Of a stretch of 64,000 bases of DNA, positions 61,697 through 64,000 are shown in pieces. The number at the start of each line of letters is the position of its first letter. The first letter of the stretch is position 1. The position numbers were made by a program, and so were the translations under genes. The stretch is from the NCBI RefSeq assembly GCF_900116665.1, contig NZ_FPBK01000011.1:62001-126000 (forward strand), written 5' to 3'. Origin of the DNA: Pustulibacterium marinum (GTDB lineage: Bacteria > Bacteroidota > Bacteroidia > Flavobacteriales > Flavobacteriaceae). Under the pieces are notes generated by a model, which saw nothing but the letters and a program-made list of their open reading frames with translations, was not told where the DNA came from and did no database searches.

Positions 61697-61741
61697 ATTA
61701 TAATTTGTTTGTGTTCTATTTATTTACAGCTTACTTATAGC

Positions 61742-62755
<1,014 letters not shown>

Positions 62756-62828
62756 TTAATATTTATGTTAGTTAGTAATAAATTACAGTTTAATATTTTT
62801 TGTTGTTTGTTCAGGTTGGGTTTTGGTT

Positions 62829-63815
62829 TTAGATTGACATGATGTCTGAAACTTTCAAAAGTTCATGATTAATCTCGGTATGACCTTTAATTGCTTCTTC
62901 CAATGGAGTTAGTTCCATTTTGTCATTTAAAAGTCCTACCATTTTGTTTGATTCGCCATCAAGCAAACTTTCTACAGCTTTAACACCCATTCTTGAAGCA
63001 AGAACTCGGTCAAAACAAGTAGGGGAACCACCACGTTGCATGTGTCCTAATACAGAAACTCGAACGTCATAGAAAGGCAAATGCTCGTTAACGTAATCTT
63101 TCAGTTCAAAAACATTTTTACCAATGTTATCTCCTTCAGCTACAATAACAATACTTGAGGTTTTTCCTGAACGTCTACTTCTTTCTAAAGATTCTAGTAA
63201 GCGCTCAAGCCCTAAGTTTTCTTCTGGGATCAAAATTTCCTCAGCACCTGCGCCAATACCTGCGTTCAAAGCAATATGACCAACATCTCGGCCCATTACC
63301 TCTACAAAAAATAATCTGTCATGTGAACTAGCGGTATCTCTAATTTTATCAATGGCGTCACAAACTGTGTTCAGTGCAGTGTCGTAACCAAGTGTGTGAG
63401 AAGTACCAACAATATCGTTGTCAATTGTACCAGGAATTCCAATGATTGGGATTCCAAATTCTTTACTAAAAATCATAGCACCTGTAAAGGTACCGTCACC
63501 CCCTATAGCTACAATGGCGTCAATGCCATTCTCCTTTAGGTTATTATAGGCCTTTAAACGGCCTTCTTTCGTTTTGAACTCCATAGATCTGGCTGATCTT
63601 AAAAAAGTACCACCACGATTGATGATATCTTTTACGCTTCGGGCATTCATAGCCTCAAAATCGCCTTCGATCATTCCTTGATATCCTCTATGGATTGCAA
63701 TACATTCTAGACTGTGATAAGCACATGTTCTAACTACGGATCTAATTGCTGCATTCATACCAGGAGAGTCTCCACCTGATGTAAAAACCGCAACTTTTTT
63801 TATGTTTGTTGACAT
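62829..63815 (-). CDS. pfkA: ATP-dependent 6-phosphofructokinase
   Basis: A 328-residue glycolytic kinase. KVAVFTSGGDSPGMNAAIRSVVR, VAIGGDGTFTGA (ATP site with GGDGT, which marks ATP rather than pyrophosphate as donor), PGTIDNDIVGTSHTLGYDTALN with the catalytic PGTIDND, FVEVMGRDVGHIAL, and LGHMQRGGSPTCFDRVLASRMG are all in order. It is the first gene of the pfkA-gapA-kinase run. The 185 bp beyond its start to the window end hold no gene I can support. Confidence 0.98.
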   Translation of the reverse strand: MSTNIKKVAVFTSGGDSPGMNAAIRSVVRTCAYHSLECIAIHRGYQGMIEGDFEAMNARSVKDIINRGGTFLRSARSMEFKTKEGRLKAYNNLKENGIDAIVAIGGDGTFTGAMIFSKEFGIPIIGIPGTIDNDIVGTSHTLGYDTALNTVCDAIDKIRDTASSHDRLFFVEVMGRDVGHIALNAGIGAGAEEILIPEENLGLERLLESLERSRRSGKTSSIVIVAEGDNIGKNVFELKDYVNEHLPFYDVRVSVLGHMQRGGSPTCFDRVLASRMGVKAVESLLDGESNKMVGLLNDKMELTPLEEAIKGHTEINHELLKVSDIMSI

Positions 63816-64000
63816 AAAACTTTCATTTAGGTCTATAAATTTACTAACAATTTACAATTAACCAATGCTTGAAAAGCTTTATTTTAACGATTTATCATTT
63901 TCAAACGTTGTCGTTAATAAATTTAAATATTATCCACCTTTGAAATTTCAATTTCTCAGAATTTTAAAAGTTTATTTTACTATTATGATTTAAAATGATG

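Overview
The window is a stretch of chromosome from a member of the Bacteroidota, almost certainly a Flavobacteriaceae species. The signs are AT-rich DNA, lineage-typical families (DUF5606, 2TM-domain proteins, LETM1-related protein, Bacteroidota-type LptD and MlaD), several TTG starts, and promoters of the TTTG-N18/19-TAnnTTTG type. Coding density is high. I see no rRNA, tRNA, CRISPR array, prophage or insertion sequence. The genus cannot be fixed from the sequence.

Layout. 1-7.9 kb: an ABC ATPase cut by the window edge, an unrecognised protein with a kinase-like motif pattern, then a minus-strand run (TlpA-like lipoprotein, nucleoid-associated protein, four-helix-bundle protein, pRiA4b ORF-3-like protein, heme A synthase, CCA-adding enzyme, threonylcarbamoyl-AMP synthase). 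8-14.6 kb: a surface-polysaccharide or LPS cluster with six glycosyltransferases and one nucleotide-sugar epimerase on alternating strands. 14.7-20 kb: housekeeping genes (dapD, ruvX, def, fabF) with an unusual response regulator fused to a glycosyltransferase-like domain. 20-28 kb: a TonB-dependent receptor, a bestrophin and a LytS/LytTR two-component operon carrying three 2TM domains. 28-33.6 kb: Cu/Zn superoxide dismutase, a YceI lipoprotein, and a trehalose pair (fused OtsA-OtsB divergent from a GH15 enzyme). 33.6-37.8 kb: a BlaI-type repressor overlapping an M56 protease fused to a peptidoglycan amidase, then an FUSC membrane protein. 37.9-46.1 kb: a beta-oxidation regulon (marR, fadN-like, fadA, fadE and separate fadD) with a four-helix-bundle gene inserted in the operon. 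46.4-57.3 kb: an AspT/YidE-type transporter, a VanX-like dipeptidase, a GH3/beta-lactamase fusion, an Fe-S electron-transfer pair, an MCE-domain protein and a secreted amidase. 57.6-64 kb: lptD, ridA, an N-acetylglucosamine kinase homologue, gapA and pfkA.

How the genes work together. Envelope biology dominates: polysaccharide synthesis, LPS export, lipid trafficking and at least four peptidoglycan-cleaving or recycling proteins. Fatty-acid degradation is probably controlled by the local MarR through a perfect 10-bp inverted repeat lying in its own promoter. The BlaI/M56-amidase pair looks like an antibiotic-sensor arrangement rebuilt so that the sensor also carries a wall hydrolase. The most unusual items are that fusion, the response regulator with a glycosyltransferase-like output domain lacking its DxD motif, the kinase-like unknown at the left end, and two four-helix-bundle genes bracketed by short repeat arrays. 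All functional statements come from reading motifs by eye; no database search was run.
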